Assembly: GCA_019752635.1 (NCBI GenBank)
Contig: JAIELX010000069.1
Coordinates: 1-64,000 of the forward strand
DNA length: 64,000 nt
Direction of reading: 5' to 3'
DNA from: Candidatus Obscuribacterales bacterium
GTDB taxonomy: Bacteria; Cyanobacteriota; Vampirovibrionia; Obscuribacterales; Obscuribacteraceae
In this document: in pieces, positions 42,281-51,322 of the stretch
Layout: each line of letters opens with the position of its first letter
Numbering within the stretch: the stretch's first letter is position 1
The notes under the pieces: model-generated
The model's database searches: none
Seen by the model: only the letters and a program-made list of their open reading frames with translations
Told to the model about the DNA's origin: nothing
Position numbers and translations under genes: made by a program

Positions 42281-43384
42281 ATGCGCCACAAAATCTTGGT
42301 GATAGACGACGAACCCGCAAACTTGCGGTTGCTTGTGCGTGTGCTCGGTAGCGACTACGACACAATTTGCGCAAACAGCGGCGCCGAAGGCCTGGAGATG
42401 CTCAAGAGGCAACAGGTCAGTTTGATCATTACCGACCAGAGAATGCCGGGGATGACCGGGGTCGAAGTTTTGCAAGAGTCGCTGACACTAGCTCCTGCTG
42501 CCATTCGCATCCTTCTGACCGGTTACACTGATATTCAAGCGCTTATCGATGCCATAAACACCGGCCACGTGTACAAGTACATTCAAAAACCCTGGGACGC
42601 GGAAGACCTTCGCTTGACCGTGAAACGGGCACTCGAGAGCTATGAGCTGAAGACCCGTAACCAGGAGCTGGTGACTGAGCTCCAAGCGGCTATGCGCCAA
42701 CTAGAGAATATCTCAATCGGCACGATCGTAGCGCTGGCCAATGCGCTCGACGCAAAGTGCGACTACACTTCGGGGCATAGCCTGCGTGTAAGTCGATACT
42801 CCATTTGCATCGGTCGTAAATTAGGGTTCTCGCCCGATGAGCTGAAGGACCTTGAGCTCACCGGCATTCTGCACGATATTGGCAAGATTGGCGTACCTGA
42901 GTCTATCCTATGGAAGCCTGGTCGTCTGGACCCGGACGAACAGAAAATTATGTCCTTTCACCCCATTCGCAGCGCGCAAATGATCGAAGAGATTGAACAG
43001 TTTGAACGGGTGCGGCTCTGGGTGCGACATCACCACGAGCATCTGGACGGGTCCGGTTATCCGGACGGTCTGGCCGGTGAAAAAATTCCGCTGGGCTCGC
43101 GAGTAGTTCTAGTGGCTGACGCATATGATGCTATGACCAGTGACCGCCCTTACCGCAAGTCAATCGGCTTTGACCGCGCTACCGCCGAACTGCGTAAGTT
43201 CGTCGGAAAGCAATTCGATCATGAAATGGTCGAAGCGCTACTGTCGGTGGTCGGTGAGAACGGCGAAAACCTTAACGAGAGTGGAATTCCGGAGAGCTAT
43301 CTCGGCTTGAAACTCTCGTCAATAGATCCACTGCAGTCCGGTAAACAGTATCTACTGGAATCTGCACGCCGCTCGCAGTCCTAG
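42281..43384 (+). CDS. Response regulator with HD-GYP phosphodiesterase domain
   Basis: 367 residues. Receiver domain (1-120): IDDE acidic pocket and Asp 52 in LIITDQRMPG, with K in YIQKPW. HD-GYP domain (about 150-345): HSLRVSRYS, GILHDIGKIGVPE, HHEHLDGSGYPDGL and ADAYDAMTSDRPYRK, all needed residues present. It likely hydrolyses c-di-GMP under control of the kinase just upstream, opposing the GGDEF protein at 17704. Its last 113 bp overlap the 3' end of the convergent glycosyltransferase gene. Confidence 0.95.
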   Translation: MRHKILVIDDEPANLRLLVRVLGSDYDTICANSGAEGLEMLKRQQVSLIITDQRMPGMTGVEVLQESLTLAPAAIRILLTGYTDIQALIDAINTGHVYKYIQKPWDAEDLRLTVKRALESYELKTRNQELVTELQAAMRQLENISIGTIVALANALDAKCDYTSGHSLRVSRYSICIGRKLGFSPDELKDLELTGILHDIGKIGVPESILWKPGRLDPDEQKIMSFHPIRSAQMIEEIEQFERVRLWVRHHHEHLDGSGYPDGLAGEKIPLGSRVVLVADAYDAMTSDRPYRKSIGFDRATAELRKFVGKQFDHEMVEALLSVVGENGENLNESGIPESYLGLKLSSIDPLQSGKQYLLESARRSQS

Positions 43385-44363
43385 TTGCAGCTAGCGCCTT
43401 GTCTTCCACTACTGCTACGAACCGCGGACTTGTCGGCAGCAGTTTTGCCGGGTCTGTTGGACCGAATAGGGCCACAAGGGGTGCGTTGACTCCTGCGGCT
43501 ATGTGCATTGGTGCCGAATCGACACAAATCATCAAGTCGCATAAGTGAATCAATGCGGCTAAATCCGCCACGTTAGCCGTTTTGCCGCAGGCACTCCAGA
43601 AGCGTCCCGGTTGTCGCGCTACCGTTTGCGATTCGGCGAGTCCAGCTAGTATGTCTTTTACCGCGTCTTCGTCTTCCGGTCCGCCGGCCAGTATCACTTC
43701 GTGTCCTTGCTGCATCAGCCGCTCAATTAGCTCACACCAATTGGCTGCGGCCCAGACTTTGAAAATTCCTTTTTGAATCGCCAGCTTACTGGTGCCGGGA
43801 TGCAAAATTATTCGTTTACTTGTTGTGGTACCGGAAGTGGTGCTTGTCGCATTTGATTCTTTTTCCAATAAGGCGCGCATTTTGGATAAGCTATCCGCAG
43901 ATAGCGTTATCTCCGGGTCTTTCGGCTTCTGATCAAGGTTCAATCCGGTCACCAAATCGTGATACATCAGTCCGGCATACTGGTTGCGATTCAGCTTTAC
44001 CGGCGACGTCAACAGCAAATGCGAGAGCGCGCCGGAGTCGTAGCCGACTCTTCTCTTGATTCCGGAAAGGAAAAGAAGCACACTGACTTGCATTGAGCTG
44101 CCGGAGGACAGGATCAAGTCATAACCGCCTCGACGTAACAATGAGATCAACTCAATGTAATCTTGAGGCAGCAAGGGTCGCTTCTTGATGTCGAAAGTAA
44201 TTATTTCGTCAATCGTATCTGTCAATTGCTTGATCGACCGGGCGCGTGGTTCGGTTAGGAGTGTGACATTCCAATCGGGATGCTCTAGTTTGATACTCTT
44301 TAATGTAGGCAGGAAGAGGACCTCATCGCCGAGCCCGCCAAAGTTTACCGCCAGCATTTTCAT
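43272..44363 (-). CDS. Glycosyltransferase family 9 (heptosyltransferase-like)
   Basis: 363 residues. FGGLGDEVLFLPTLKSIK at the start and CVDSAPMHIAAGVNAPLVALFGPTDP near the end are the family signature; LHPGTS lies between. Such enzymes add sugars to LPS core or other surface glycans from nucleotide-heptose-type donors. Between the two halves is a Ser/Thr-rich insert (SNATSTTSGTTTSK). The 3' end overlaps the HD-GYP gene by 113 bp on the other strand, an uncommonly long convergent overlap. Confidence 0.88.
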   Translation of the reverse strand: MKMLAVNFGGLGDEVLFLPTLKSIKLEHPDWNVTLLTEPRARSIKQLTDTIDEIITFDIKKRPLLPQDYIELISLLRRGGYDLILSSGSSMQVSVLLFLSGIKRRVGYDSGALSHLLLTSPVKLNRNQYAGLMYHDLVTGLNLDQKPKDPEITLSADSLSKMRALLEKESNATSTTSGTTTSKRIILHPGTSKLAIQKGIFKVWAAANWCELIERLMQQGHEVILAGGPEDEDAVKDILAGLAESQTVARQPGRFWSACGKTANVADLAALIHLCDLMICVDSAPMHIAAGVNAPLVALFGPTDPAKLLPTSPRFVAVVEDKALAATRTASGVQIPVDTVYRTAVDLLTRVSSRDSSPEFHSR

Positions 44364-44402
44364 CGTGCCGTAACACCCTTCCTTGTTCTTTCTTTGTTGA
44401 AA

Positions 44403-44431
44403 TTACCGCGGTCGTTTTCAAGCCGTATAAT
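44403..44431 (+). promoter_or_regulatory. Candidate sigma-70-type promoter of the LCP gene
   Basis: TTACCG (44403-44408), 17-bp spacer, TATAAT (44426-44431), ending 27 bp before the start codon. The -10 is perfect, the -35 weak. Confidence 0.5.
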
Positions 44432-44458
44432 AGGCCGAACTGGAAACCGTATTCTCAG

Positions 44459-45697
44459 TTGAAATCACGAACTCTCATTCTGCTCAGTATTATCAGCGCA
44501 ATCGTTGGCATTGCGCTCGGATATTTTATTACCCTTGTTTACCGCCCGCAGATGTTGCCTCCGGCATTGCGTCCAGGTGGAATGTCGCAACCGACGACAA
44601 TACTGCTGCTGGGAGTAGACATCGTTTATGCCGGAACCCGAAGAGGGATCAAGCCTGATCCATCTTCGTTCAACGGGCGTTCGGACACCATCATGCTCGC
44701 GCGCTTCGACCCGATTCGAAATCAGTTTATGGTGCTTTCGATTCCGCGTGATACCACTGTTGACGTCCCCGGGCACGGGCGCCAGAAAGTGAACGGGGCT
44801 AATGCCATTGGCGGAGAGTCGCTGGCTTGCGAGACTGTGAGCAGGCTCACAGGCGTAGACGTGGACCATTACGTGGTGCTGAACGTACACGGGCTTGTTG
44901 AATTGGTCGACAAACTGGGGGGAATTACGGTTAACATTCCCAAGCGCATGCATTATCGCGACCGCGCGGCCAAGCTGAATATCGACTTGCAGCCTGGCAG
45001 TCATGTCTTGACCGGTGAGGAAGCCATGGGGTTTGTGCGCTTTCGGCACGACGCCCTGGGAGACATTGGTCGGGTTCAACGGCAGGAAATTTTTATGCAT
45101 GCCGTTTTGGACAAAGCTCTCAATCCGCAGTCCTGGGCGAAGATGCCCGAGTTGATCAAGATTGCCGAGTCGCACGTGAAAACCGATATGAATCCTGCGC
45201 AGATCATGCAGATTGCTAGCTTTGCGCGGGCGGTTCCTAAGGATCATCAACATATGATCATGTTGCCGGGCAATTTCTCCGGTTCCGGTGGCTGGACCGT
45301 CGACGAGGCAGGACTGCGACGCGTTGTTTCCACAATGACGGGGCAGCCACCGCCGGCAGCGTCAAGGCCCGAGATTCGCATTGCGATAGAAAATGCCAGT
45401 TCCAGCCCGGGCTTGGGACGTAAGTTGTCGAAATACTTATCTGCGCTTGGCTACCCGGTGATGAGTGTTAGCGGAAAATCAGAAAACTTTGGGACGCAAG
45501 TCGCACGTACAAAAATAATTGCCGAATGTGGCAACCCGTCCGACGCTGTCCTTGTGAAAAAAGATCTGCGCGGGGCCGGAGACATAGTCAGTGCTTCTCT
45601 TGGCGACATTCAAAGCTGCGTGACCATCGTGGCGGGGCCGGATTTGATACCACTAATGGAGGCGGAGTTGCAAGACTCTAAGAGACGTCACAAGTAG
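44459..45697 (+). CDS. LytR-CpsA-Psr family protein
   Basis: 412 residues from TTG 44459. A membrane anchor (LILLSIISAIVGIALGYF) is followed by the LCP domain: LLLGVD, GRSDTIMLARFDP, LSIPRDTTV, KVNGANAIGG, GFVRFRHD and IGRVQRQEIF. The C-terminal LytR_C domain starts at about residue 300 (EIRIAIENASSSPGLG). LCP enzymes attach glycopolymers to peptidoglycan. That fits the nearby glycosyltransferase, but the acceptor polymer is unknown. Confidence 0.93.
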   Translation: MKSRTLILLSIISAIVGIALGYFITLVYRPQMLPPALRPGGMSQPTTILLLGVDIVYAGTRRGIKPDPSSFNGRSDTIMLARFDPIRNQFMVLSIPRDTTVDVPGHGRQKVNGANAIGGESLACETVSRLTGVDVDHYVVLNVHGLVELVDKLGGITVNIPKRMHYRDRAAKLNIDLQPGSHVLTGEEAMGFVRFRHDALGDIGRVQRQEIFMHAVLDKALNPQSWAKMPELIKIAESHVKTDMNPAQIMQIASFARAVPKDHQHMIMLPGNFSGSGGWTVDEAGLRRVVSTMTGQPPPAASRPEIRIAIENASSSPGLGRKLSKYLSALGYPVMSVSGKSENFGTQVARTKIIAECGNPSDAVLVKKDLRGAGDIVSASLGDIQSCVTIVAGPDLIPLMEAELQDSKRRHK

Positions 45698-45925
45698 TTT
45701 CTATAAGTGGTTGCAATTCTTTCAGCATTCAAGTGTGAGCTTCGTCAACTGGCTTGTAGACTTGCTTCTCTCGCAAAACAGTTCTTGTTTGTGAACGTAT
45801 TTTACGGTGACGTCCAAAAAATCTGTAGTAATTATTACGTTTGGATGGCAGAATGTCCCTGAGGGCTTATGGTTAGTTCAGCTCTTGGCGAGCGGCGTTT
45901 TGTATTTTTGAAAAAGGTGGCAAGC

Positions 45926-46159
45926 ATGATTCATTATCTATATCAGACAAGAGGCGGTTATCTGTATTTGGTGGGGCGTTATAACTCCTGCCCGAAAGCA
46001 GAAAACGATACTGAGTTTGTACTTTCAGTACCGGATAAAACCCCGTTGTCCGCTATAGATACTTTGGCTCACAAGCGCTTTATGGAGCATCTGCGTCGTC
46101 CGCGACGCGTCTCGCATGACCGTCATCATCATCACGAACGAGAACTCGTCACCGTTTAA
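45926..46159 (+). CDS. Hypothetical 77-residue protein
   Basis: Start ATG 45926 chosen for AAGGTGG just upstream; the frame is open farther back to 45869. The first half is beta-like (MIHYLYQTRGGYLYLVGRYN), the last part is Arg/His-rich (RRPRRVSHDRHHHHERE). The His cluster suggests metal binding (inference). A good terminator follows. Confidence 0.45.
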   Translation: MIHYLYQTRGGYLYLVGRYNSCPKAENDTEFVLSVPDKTPLSAIDTLAHKRFMEHLRRPRRVSHDRHHHHERELVTV

Positions 46160-46177
46160 CTCGCCGCCAGAAAGTTT

Positions 46178-46217
46178 TAAAGCACCCTCCAACATTTCGA
46201 GAGGGTGCTTTTGTTTA
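46178..46217. terminator. Strong bidirectional terminator
   Basis: AAAGCACCCTC pairs with GAGGGTGCTTT around an 11-nt loop; TTTTGTTT follows on the plus strand and CTTTAAAACTTT on the minus. It lies between the convergent hypothetical gene and the pilin-like gene. Confidence 0.85.
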
Positions 46218-46298
46218 GAGCTGTTTTTTGAGATGTTCGGTGGTGCGATAGTCACCATCAGCGGTGCTCTTCCGTTCAGGCAAGCGCCGCTGGAGCGA

Positions 46299-46811
46299 CT
46301 ATTGATTTGAAAGCACCAACGTCTTGCCACCAGATCCCGCAATCTGTGTTGACGGAACCGCGCAATCACAACCCAGGATTGAGTAGCTTGTCGTGCCTTC
46401 GGCCTGGTCGTAACTATGCCTGCCTGCGGTGCCGAAGGCTGCCGGACCGGCGCTTCTGACGCCATTGATTGCTGCCGATGTAGTGGGGCCGCCGGAAAGA
46501 CACGGTTCATCGAGAGTACCATTAGTGGGATTGCGAGGGCGCACACCATTGGTTCCACCAAGTTGCATTGCTCCGCCCGGGTAATATGGTCTTATCAGAT
46601 CCGCTGTGCCGTAGTTTCCGCCGGTATCAGTGGCGTATCCTTCTGCGGCAATCTGGGTTGTCCTCATGTTGCCGCGTACTTCGGAGTTCTGCGCGTTCTT
46701 CTTCGCTGCCACGAAATTCGGAACAGCAATTGCTGCCAGTATTCCAATAATGAGGACCACGGTTAGCAGTTCTACTAATGTAAAGCCATCCGCCCGTCGA
46801 AACTTTTTCAT
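46299..46811 (-). CDS. Type IV pilin-like/pseudopilin protein (divergent copy)
   Basis: 170 residues. Short basic leader MKKFRRADG then the prepilin cleavage site and helix FTLVELLTVVLIIGILAAIAVP, with Glu at position 5 of the mature part. VRGNMRTTQIAAEGYATD, YYPGG and the end GKTLVLSNQ are shared with the two pilin-like genes at 47382 and 48184. It has three extra Cys. It is divergent from those two and less like them. No prepilin peptidase or assembly ATPase is encoded nearby. Confidence 0.9.
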   Translation of the reverse strand: MKKFRRADGFTLVELLTVVLIIGILAAIAVPNFVAAKKNAQNSEVRGNMRTTQIAAEGYATDTGGNYGTADLIRPYYPGGAMQLGGTNGVRPRNPTNGTLDEPCLSGGPTTSAAINGVRSAGPAAFGTAGRHSYDQAEGTTSYSILGCDCAVPSTQIAGSGGKTLVLSNQ

Positions 46812-46982
46812 TGCTGTCGGACTCCACTACTAGATCGGCGATGCCAAGGCTCTCAACCGACACCATCGGTCCCGATCATCTAAGGGATACCCTAATCTTT
46901 TCAACGGATAACGATTGAAGCGTTAAACGAAGATAATATTTTGCGAGCCTTGTGGAGAGACGTTCTTCGTGGTTAACCGCCA

Positions 46983-46992
46983 GGGGGGGGGG
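46983..46992. repeat. Run of ten G in pilin intergenic region
   Basis: A G10 tract in the 570 bp between the divergent pilin-like genes (46812-47381), about 170 bp before one start and 390 bp before the other. Such tracts vary in length during growth in other bacteria and may change promoter spacing. I see no supportable gene in this gap. Confidence 0.8.
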
Positions 46993-47170
46993 CATGTGCT
47001 GCCAACGGGGATATACGGATATCCCCATTGACCGGTCACTTCCTCGAGGAATCAAGTCAGTGGTTGGTCACAGTATTCATTCTATAAAGAAAAAATTTGG
47101 AAAAACAGCTCGAGGAAACGCCGTGCTCAACGAAGCCATTCCCAAGAAATTGTCACATTTAAGAGTGGTT

Positions 47171-47205
47171 GGGTCCCCTTTCATAAGGGGTTACCCCCCT
47201 GTTTT
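47171..47205 (+). terminator. Hairpin with T-run upstream of pilin gene
   Basis: GGGTCCCCTT and AAGGGG-TT-ACCC form a bulged stem with loop TCAT, followed by CCCTG and five Ts. It lies about 175 bp before the pilin-like gene at 47382 and could be a terminator or an attenuator in its leader. Confidence 0.5.
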
Positions 47206-47381
47206 TCATTGCTAGCCCCTAACTGAAAATTTTTTTTTCCCCAGCTGTTACCGGGTCGCTCACTCTGGGCAATCTCCAAATAGACAAGCATGGCGAGGCT
47301 GTTAACTGCGCACACGATTGCTGTCTTACAGAGTTCTGAAAGCAGACATCGCGACGGGTCAGGATTGGAGGAAACATCAGG

Positions 47382-47888
47382 ATGCTAAAACTCAAAAAAG
47401 CCAAGGGATTTACCCTGGTCGAACTGTTGGTGGTGGTGGTCATTATCGGTATTCTTGCCGCCATTGCCCTACCTAACTTTATCGGCGCACAAACAAAAGC
47501 GAAAACTTCAGCGGTTCGCGGCAACATGAGAACAACGCAAATTGCGTCGGAGTCTTATGCGACAGACTCTGGTGGTGTGTATGCCACCACCATTGGTTTG
47601 GCTCAGCCTTACTATCCGGGCGGCGGTAACAGTTTGGCCGGCACGGCTGGCAACTATCCCATGAACCCGGTCGACGGAACCTCAGCTGCGCCGGGAACCG
47701 GCGGACCGGCAACTTCTGCCGCCATAGCGACCCTGCGCGGCACCGCCCCCGCGTCGTCCGGTACCAAGGGTCACCATACATATGACCAAGCCGATGCCGG
47801 TAATAGCTATTCCGTAACGGGAACGGATCCGAACGGAATTCAAGTTAGCGGCACCGCTGGTAAGACACTCGTGCTCTCCAACCAATAA
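47382..47888 (+). CDS. Type IV pilin-like protein, tandem copy 1
   Basis: 168 residues; GGAGGAAACATCAGG precedes the ATG. Leader MLKLKKAKG, cleavage before FTLVELLVVVVIIGILAAIAL, Glu 5 present. The globular part has AVRGNMRTTQIASESYATDS, YYPGGGNSLAG, a Gly/Ala/Thr-rich middle and the end GKTLVLSNQ. The next gene encodes an almost identical protein. Length and simple composition suit a major or minor pilin or a type II secretion pseudopilin. Processing would need a PilD-like peptidase encoded elsewhere. Confidence 0.92.
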   Translation: MLKLKKAKGFTLVELLVVVVIIGILAAIALPNFIGAQTKAKTSAVRGNMRTTQIASESYATDSGGVYATTIGLAQPYYPGGGNSLAGTAGNYPMNPVDGTSAAPGTGGPATSAAIATLRGTAPASSGTKGHHTYDQADAGNSYSVTGTDPNGIQVSGTAGKTLVLSNQ

Positions 47889-47909
47889 CTGCTTTAAGTT
47901 GTTAGCAAC

Positions 47910-47939
47910 GAAGCCCGCTTCCAATCGGATGCGGGCTTC
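47910..47939 (+). terminator. Hairpin between tandem pilin genes
   Basis: GAAGCCCGC (47910-47918) pairs with GCGGGCTTC (47931-47939), 9 bp. Only weak T content follows, so read-through to the second gene is possible. Confidence 0.6.
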
Positions 47940-48183
47940 TGCGCTCTGGCGCGAGCCGGTCTCCGCTCGATCTGCCCTTGGCCGGGTTAATTCTAAAGTG
48001 ATACCACCGGTAATTCACCATGTAATCTTTTGGACATTTCTCGTTAAGAGAATTTTTTATTTGCTGAACCGTTACTGGCGAAATTTACTTGGGCAAGCTC
48101 TATCTAGCAGCGAACGAAGTTTGTGTTTCAAATGACTACACAAAAGATCGTCAATCTGGTGGTGACTGGGAGGAAACATTTAA

Positions 48184-48690
48184 ATGCTGAAGAATAGAAA
48201 AGTCAAGGGCTTTACCTTGGTAGAGCTGCTGGTGGTGGTGGTCATTATCGGAATATTGGCTGCAATTGCATTGCCTAACTTTATCGGCGCTCAAACCAAA
48301 GCGAAAACGTCTGCGGTTCGGGGTAACATGAGAACAACACAAATTGCATCAGAGTCCTATGCAACAGACTCCGGCGGTGTTTATGCAACCACGATTGGGC
48401 TGGCTCAGCCTTACTATCCAGGTGGTGGAAACAGCTTAGCTGGTACGGCCGGTAACTACCCGATGAACCCTGTAAGCGGAGCTGTAGCGGCGCCTGGAAC
48501 GGGAGGACCGGCAACATCCGCAGCCATTGCGACTCTGCGCAGCACGGCGCCGGCAAGTTCCGGTACAAAAGGGCACCACACTTACGACCAAGCCGACAGC
48601 GGCAACAGCTATTCTGTAACGGGAACCGATCCGAACGGTATTCAAGTTAGTGGTACTGCTGGTAAGACCCTTGTTCTCTCTAACCAGTAG
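48184..48690 (+). CDS. Type IV pilin-like protein, tandem copy 2
   Basis: 168 residues, same length as copy 1 and differing in only about seven residues (for example leader MLKNRKVKG, NPVSGAVAAPG against NPVDGTSAAPG). Many synonymous third-position changes separate the two genes, so the proteins are held similar by selection rather than by very recent copying. GGGAGGAAACATTTAA precedes the ATG, like copy 1. A terminator follows. Confidence 0.92.
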   Translation: MLKNRKVKGFTLVELLVVVVIIGILAAIALPNFIGAQTKAKTSAVRGNMRTTQIASESYATDSGGVYATTIGLAQPYYPGGGNSLAGTAGNYPMNPVSGAVAAPGTGGPATSAAIATLRSTAPASSGTKGHHTYDQADSGNSYSVTGTDPNGIQVSGTAGKTLVLSNQ

Positions 48691-48712
48691 TTATTGACTC
48701 GGAAAATAACCT

Positions 48713-48745
48713 AAAGCCCGCAGGCACACTGCGGGCTTTGTTTTT
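48713..48745 (+). terminator. Intrinsic terminator
   Basis: AAAGCCCGCA (48713-48722) pairs with TGCGGGCTTT (48730-48739), 7-nt loop, followed by GTTTTT. Ends the second tandem pilin gene. Confidence 0.85.
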
Positions 48746-48787
48746 ACGATCGCGGAAAGTTCCACATACCAAGGCTTGGCGTGATCG

Positions 48788-51322
48788 GTGGTAAGCTTGT
48801 CGCGTCAGGCTTTTTCTCGATCGGGTGTAAGATTGAAACTCGGCTGGTTCGCTTTTTTTTGCCTTTCGATGTTGTTGTGTTTCTATTGGCCCGTACTGGC
48901 CGAACACAAAACGCTTTACTACCGAGACAATACTCTTTTTTTCGAACCGCTTTGTCGCTTTATTGGTGCCTCTGTTCGGGCGGGCCACATTAATTTGTGG
49001 AATCCGTGGAGCTATTGCGGTATGCCGCAAGTAGCAATTCCGTCTCCGGGTTTGTTCTATCCGCCCAATCTCACATTTGCCTGGTTCGATTATAGTGTCG
49101 CCGTTGCATTGCAAATGATTTTGCATCAGCTTGTTCTTGCAGTCGGAACCTATCTGCTGTTACGCAGCTATTTACTGGCGCGGGTCTCTGCGGCTTTGGC
49201 CGGAATTACACTGGGACTCTGCGGTTACAGCTTTGCACTTGAAAGCAATTACACGATGACGGCCTCAATTGCGTGGGTACCGCTTGCATTCTTTTGTCTG
49301 CATAAGGCTGAGACCTGCGGAAAACTCGCGAGCCGTTGGACAACCGCCGGCAGTATCGCAGTGTTCTTGACGGTAACAGCCGGCCGACCGGAAATGATGG
49401 CCCCGGGCTTGTTCATCCTTGGTGCCAAACCGGCAATTCAATTGATCAACTTTTTGCGCAAGAAAGATGGCGCACCAATTGCAATACTATCGCAATTCCT
49501 GACGATTGCTGTCGGGCTTTTCCTTGCGTCTCCTTGCATCTTGCCCGCGCTGGAATGGCTGTCGCTTTCTCGGCGTTCAGTTGGCCTCTCCGAAGACGAA
49601 GTTTTTGTCTTCAGTGCATCATGGTACGACCTTGTTGGACTCCTCACCTCCCAACCTCTGGGTGATCTTTGTTTGCGCAACGCACCGTTTTTGGCATTAG
49701 TCACATCCGGTCGTATGGCACCGTATGTGCCTTCGTCCTTTGTTGGACCTATCGCAATTGCTTTGGCGCTGGTTGCTTGTATGGACAATACATGGCGTAA
49801 CCGCTGGATCTGGATTGGCGGCGCTGTTGCTGTCGCCATCTTTTGTCTCGGGAACAATACGCCCCTCGGCCCCGCACTCCTGACGGCAGTTCCGGCATTG
49901 TCGCTGCTTCGATTTCCAAGCAAGTTTTTGATTTTTCTGGCTGCGATAATTGCGTTGATGGCCGCTTTCGGAGTAGAGGCCGTTTGGCAGAAGAAGAGTT
50001 TGCGATTAACACCGTTGTTGTATCTTTGGTCCGCTCTCTTCGTTGCCTCGCTCTTGCTCTACCTTCCCGGCAGCGAAAGCATTTTTGGAGAATCAGCAAA
50101 CCCGGAAGTTCGCCTTGCCGGCACGCGTGCAATCGCTAACGGACTGCTATTGGCTTGCGTCGGCGGACTAAGTACGACCTTGCTTTGTTTGGCCGTGATC
50201 AAGAACAAACTCAACCACTTTGCTTTTGCGGTGTTGGTTGTGTGCCTGTCGGGTTTGTTGCTTACCGGATCTGCCGTTCGTTCACAACAACATTTTGGTC
50301 CCGCTGATTATTTTGAACAAAAATCTTTCCTGTTACCGTACATGGAGAAGAGCAGGGCGCTCAAGAGAGCATCGCTGCCTCACATCTATCCAGCAGTCGA
50401 CATTACAGTCGACCGACAATTCCGTAGTTCGACTCTATTTTTTGAGGTGTTTACTTGTCCGCGTCGATTGCAGCAGGGTGATCCGGCGGCCAACACCGTT
50501 TCCTGGTATTCGTATGCTCGGCAGATGCTTTATCCGGCAACTAACATCGATTCTGCCATGATGTCTACGTTTGGCTACGAGTCGTCGATGAAGGGCGATT
50601 ATTTTAAGTCATACCTTGATGCCTATCTGGGATCAACTCAATGTCGAGGACCGCAAGAGAATGCAAGTGATCAAAAGCTTTTGCACTTGTTGCAATCAAG
50701 CGCCAGCGATGTGTTGATCACTCAAATGTATCGCTTTGCCGGGCAAACCGAGGATATCCCGCGGTTGAATCCAAAGCAGTTTGAGTTGTTGCACGAAGAC
50801 TTCGAGAATAATGTTCGTCTCTATCGATTCAATACGTTGCCCCGTTTATTTCTTACCGATAAGTGGAGTTGGCGCTCGGCTATCCCTCCGGAACAAGAAA
50901 TTGATTCGCCACTGGAGCAGACCGCTCTGACGTTGCCGCTTGGCAAGCCCGCTGAGAATCTTCCTCAACCAGCGTTAAGCACGGAAGCGCCGAGTCTGAA
51001 ACTATTGAGTGAGGCTTGCGATTCAATGAAGCTAGCGACAAAATCCAAATCAGAGGTAATGTTGATTGTTTGCGACCAGTACTATCCGGGGTGGTCTGCA
51101 ACCGTTGACGGGAAGCCGCAGCAAATCTTTCCTGCCAACAAATTTTTTAGAGCTGTGTCTGTTCCCCCGGGGGATCATCAAGTAGAATTTTTTTATGCCC
51201 CCGACAGCTTGAAGCGAGGTCTGATACTGGTTTTTTTCAGTGTGGCGACGCTGGTGGCAACCGGTTTCTGCACGGCGCGACAGGGGCGAAGTCCGCAGCG
51301 ACGGGATAGCACAAATGAATAA
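48788..51322 (+). CDS. YfhO-like multi-pass membrane protein
   Basis: 844 residues from GTG 48788. About twelve or more membrane segments (first at LGWFAFFCLSMLLCFYW). The first outer loop has YRDNTLFFEPLCRF, then LWNPWSYCGMPQVA, the pattern of YfhO/GT-C-type proteins. A large C-terminal soluble part contains YYPGWSATVDGKPQQIFPAN, also a YfhO hallmark. Family members are thought to move sugars from lipid carriers onto polymers such as teichoic acids. Its end overlaps the next gene by 8 bp. Confidence 0.8.
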   Translation: MVSLSRQAFSRSGVRLKLGWFAFFCLSMLLCFYWPVLAEHKTLYYRDNTLFFEPLCRFIGASVRAGHINLWNPWSYCGMPQVAIPSPGLFYPPNLTFAWFDYSVAVALQMILHQLVLAVGTYLLLRSYLLARVSAALAGITLGLCGYSFALESNYTMTASIAWVPLAFFCLHKAETCGKLASRWTTAGSIAVFLTVTAGRPEMMAPGLFILGAKPAIQLINFLRKKDGAPIAILSQFLTIAVGLFLASPCILPALEWLSLSRRSVGLSEDEVFVFSASWYDLVGLLTSQPLGDLCLRNAPFLALVTSGRMAPYVPSSFVGPIAIALALVACMDNTWRNRWIWIGGAVAVAIFCLGNNTPLGPALLTAVPALSLLRFPSKFLIFLAAIIALMAAFGVEAVWQKKSLRLTPLLYLWSALFVASLLLYLPGSESIFGESANPEVRLAGTRAIANGLLLACVGGLSTTLLCLAVIKNKLNHFAFAVLVVCLSGLLLTGSAVRSQQHFGPADYFEQKSFLLPYMEKSRALKRASLPHIYPAVDITVDRQFRSSTLFFEVFTCPRRLQQGDPAANTVSWYSYARQMLYPATNIDSAMMSTFGYESSMKGDYFKSYLDAYLGSTQCRGPQENASDQKLLHLLQSSASDVLITQMYRFAGQTEDIPRLNPKQFELLHEDFENNVRLYRFNTLPRLFLTDKWSWRSAIPPEQEIDSPLEQTALTLPLGKPAENLPQPALSTEAPSLKLLSEACDSMKLATKSKSEVMLIVCDQYYPGWSATVDGKPQQIFPANKFFRAVSVPPGDHQVEFFYAPDSLKRGLILVFFSVATLVATGFCTARQGRSPQRRDSTNE

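Noticed and set aside
46952..47215. Plus-strand frame between the pilin genes
   Set aside because: It reads through the G10 tract and a hairpin, has no ribosome-binding site and an unconvincing composition.
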